Of a DNA stretch of 64,000 bases, positions 62,142-64,000 are shown piece after piece (positions within the stretch are counted from its first letter, which is position 1; each line of letters begins with the position of its first letter). Source of the DNA: Ekhidna lutea. GTDB lineage: Bacteria; Bacteroidota; Bacteroidia; Cytophagales; Cyclobacteriaceae. Where the stretch lies: contig NZ_FZPD01000006.1 in the NCBI RefSeq assembly GCF_900188325.1, positions 124,001 through 188,000 of the forward strand, read 5' to 3'. The translations under genes were made by a program, and so were the position numbers. The notes under the pieces were generated by a model. The model searched no databases. It worked only from the letters and a program-made list of their open reading frames with translations, and was not told the DNA's origin.

Positions 62142-64000
62142 TATTGAAGCTTAATGATTGAGATTCCTGCACCTCCCCGATCCGCATGCTCATCCTCCAC
62201 ACTTGAAATGCCTGGGTGACCTTTAGTTATATTTCTTACAATTTCTCTCAAAACACCATGCCCTTTTCCATGTACAATTCTGATCTCATCGACACCAACC
62301 AGCAGCGCTTCATCAATAAAGGACTCCACCCTGCTTATAGCCTCATCTGCTCTCATTCCACGAATACTGATTTCATGATCAAAATTGGCCATTTTATCTG
62401 TCAGGTTGATACCCATTTGCTTGACCTTCTTTTGATAGCTGACCTGTGGGGCATCATTTGCTTTTTGAAGGTTGTCAATAGATACGATTGACTTCAATGC
62501 TCCAAATAGCACCTCTGCCTGCTTTCCTTTTATCTTTTGAATCGTACCGGCCGTTTCCTGTCCAATTAATTTAACCACATCTCCTTCTTTTAACGGATTT
62601 GGTTTCCTTTTGTCTTGTTCTTTATAATGAGTTTTTTTCCTATCCAGTTTTTCTCTGGCGGCCTTGGTCCGTTCTTTTGACGCTTTACTTTCCTTTATTT
62701 CTCGGATGGTTCGTTCCACATCTTTATTTGCGTTTGCTAAAATGTGACTTGCTTCCTTTTTTGCCTCTTTGATGATACGAGCTTTATCTTCTTCAAGCAT
62801 CTTTCTAAGCTCCTCATAATCCTTCCTTACCTTATGGATATCCGCTTGATCTTTTTCCAGCTTTTTTGTTTGCTTTTCAAACTTTGCCTTTTCCTTTTCC
62901 AGCTGGTTCAAAAGCTGATCATAAGCTACGTGTGAACTCCCTATCTTTTTCCGTGCTGAAGCAATGATCTGATTCGGCAGCCCAATCTTACCAGCAATTT
63001 CAAATGCAAATGAACTACCCGGCTTTCCTACTTCAAGCTCAAACAGGGGTTCAAGCGCATCCAGATCATATTTCATTGCGCCGTTGATTAACCCCGGAGT
63101 TTCATCCCCAATCTTTTTGAGATTTTGATAATGAGTGGTAATAATTCCAAAAGCTCTTTTCTGATTTAACTCATTAAGAACGGACTCTGCGATAGCTCCA
63201 CCAAACTGTGGCTCAGTGCCTTTTCCAAACTCATCAATCAGAAAAAGTGATTTCTTATTGGTGTGCTCAAGAAAGTAATTCATTGAGGTCAAGTGCGAGC
63301 TGTAGGTACTGAGATCGTCCTCTAGTGATTGAGTGTCGCCAATATCAATGAAAATAGAAGAAAATATGCCCATTTTACTTTCCTCACTTATGGGTACTGG
63401 AAGACCTGTTTGGAGCATATACTGCAATAGCCCTACAGTCTTTAACGCTACTGATTTACCGCCCGCATTGGGGCCAGAAATTATCAGTATCCTTTTCTCC
63501 TGATCCAGAGACAAGTTCAATGGTATAACCGGTTTACCACTACCCTTATGGGATAAATACAACAATGGATGGACAGCATTTATCAGGGCAAACTTTGAAG
63601 ACTTCTCAATTTCCGGAACAATCCCATTAATTAAATCGCTAAGGAGTGCTTTGGCATGAATAAAATCAAGTTTTTCAATTAAGTCAGCTCCTTTTTGCAG
63701 ATTTGGCAGATTGGCTCTTACATGATCCGACAGCTCAATCAAAATGCGAATTACCTCACGCTTTTCTGCATATTTTAACTCTCGGACCTGATTATTCAAT
63801 TCCAATACTTCTCCAGGTTCCAGATAGACCGTCTGTCCAGTGGCTGATTCATCATGTACAAACCCCTGAATTCGTTTCTTATGCTCTGCTTTAATCGGAA
63901 TAACCAATCTACCATCACGCACGGTCAACGTACTGTCTTCCTCCGTAAACTGATCTTCTTTTGCACGTTTTAGCACTTTTTGAATAGCCGATCGGACGGC
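62141..64000 (-). CDS. mutS2: MutS2 (N-terminus cut by window edge)
   Basis: The visible 619 residues hold most of MutS2, an ATPase linked to recombination control and, in other bacteria, to ribosome rescue. From the edge they run through the core (LTVRDGRLVIPIKAEHKKRIQGFVH), the Walker A loop ISGPNAGGKSVALKT, the Walker B SLFLIDEFGKGTEP, a long charged coiled coil (about residues 350-470) and a C-terminal Smr endonuclease domain (EISIRGMRADEAISRVESF, IVHGKGHGVLREIV). Full-length MutS2 is about 790 residues, so roughly 170 N-terminal residues lie outside the window. The frame is open to base 64000. The stop overlaps the next gene's start by one base. Confidence 0.95.
   Translation of the reverse strand, partial: AVRSAIQKVLKRAKEDQFTEEDSTLTVRDGRLVIPIKAEHKKRIQGFVHDESATGQTVYLEPGEVLELNNQVRELKYAEKREVIRILIELSDHVRANLPNLQKGADLIEKLDFIHAKALLSDLINGIVPEIEKSSKFALINAVHPLLYLSHKGSGKPVIPLNLSLDQEKRILIISGPNAGGKSVALKTVGLLQYMLQTGLPVPISEESKMGIFSSIFIDIGDTQSLEDDLSTYSSHLTSMNYFLEHTNKKSLFLIDEFGKGTEPQFGGAIAESVLNELNQKRAFGIITTHYQNLKKIGDETPGLINGAMKYDLDALEPLFELEVGKPGSSFAFEIAGKIGLPNQIIASARKKIGSSHVAYDQLLNQLEKEKAKFEKQTKKLEKDQADIHKVRKDYEELRKMLEEDKARIIKEAKKEASHILANANKDVERTIREIKESKASKERTKAAREKLDRKKTHYKEQDKRKPNPLKEGDVVKLIGQETAGTIQKIKGKQAEVLFGALKSIVSIDNLQKANDAPQVSYQKKVKQMGINLTDKMANFDHEISIRGMRADEAISRVESFIDEALLVGVDEIRIVHGKGHGVLREIVRNITKGHPGISSVEDEHADRGGAGISIIKLQ

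Noticed and set aside
1-64000. CRISPR arrays, insertion sequences, integrases or phage genes
   Set aside because: Read both strands; no regularly spaced direct repeats and no transposase-like or integrase-like protein was seen.

Overview
The window is about 64 kb of an AT-leaning (roughly 42% G+C by eye) chromosome from a member of the Bacteroidota, most likely a marine-type gliding Cytophagales bacterium. The evidence is family content: type IX secretion (T9SS) C-terminal sorting domains, a PorP/SprF protein, DUF3078, the IPExxxVDY protein beside acpP-fabF-rnc, Bacteroidota -7 boxes (TAnnTTTG), and starts without clear Shine-Dalgarno sequences. I see no transposase, integrase, rRNA or CRISPR array.

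Region by region. 1-5.6 kb: a truncated IPExxxVDY gene divergent from acpP-fabF-rnc-nadE and a serine hydrolase. 5.6-7.1 kb: an AT-rich accessory patch with a metallopeptidase-like domain gene lacking an ATG, a lipoprotein, a small repeat and a DUF2200 gene. 7.3-13.6 kb: outer-membrane and secreted proteins (hypothetical barrel, YidD, BamA/TamA-like barrel, S10 carboxypeptidase, an Ere-like protein) and the tRNA t6A enzyme TsaC/Sua5. 13.8-24.2 kb: a four-gene minus-strand operon encoding two large T9SS cargo proteins (type A and type B sorting domains), divergent from porP/sprF. 24.2-34.7 kb: M48 protease, MORN-like protein, a PorQ-like/helix-hairpin-helix barrel pair, MscS channel, tandem sterol-desaturase paralogues, DUF3078 protein and FadD.

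34.8-35.6 kb holds the oddest item: a free-standing RNA gene with its own promoter and terminator. Its ends fold as a tRNA (leucine-type D arm, perfect T arm and acceptor), but 78 nt sit between the anticodon and T arms and the anticodon loop is aberrant. It is divergent from an Lrp/AsnC regulator, with two strong palindromes in the shared control region. 35.7-41.7 kb is a complete suf Fe-S operon (sufBCDSE, a DUF59 gene, then a bacilliredoxin). The sufB promoter contains an inverted repeat that looks like an operator.

41.8-46.7 kb carries paired lipoproteins, SppA, FolK and a TauE-like transporter. 46.7-61.9 kb is a surface-glycan locus: two flippase paralogues flanking a YfhO-like protein, a GT4 glycosyltransferase, a deacetylase-like protein, two sulfotransferase-like proteins, an alpha/alpha-toroid protein, an FkbM methyltransferase, an SGNH hydrolase, and a WlbA/WlbB/WlbC-type set expected to make a UDP-2,3-diacetamido-2,3-dideoxyuronic acid. 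The window ends in a cytochrome-b5-like gene and a truncated mutS2.
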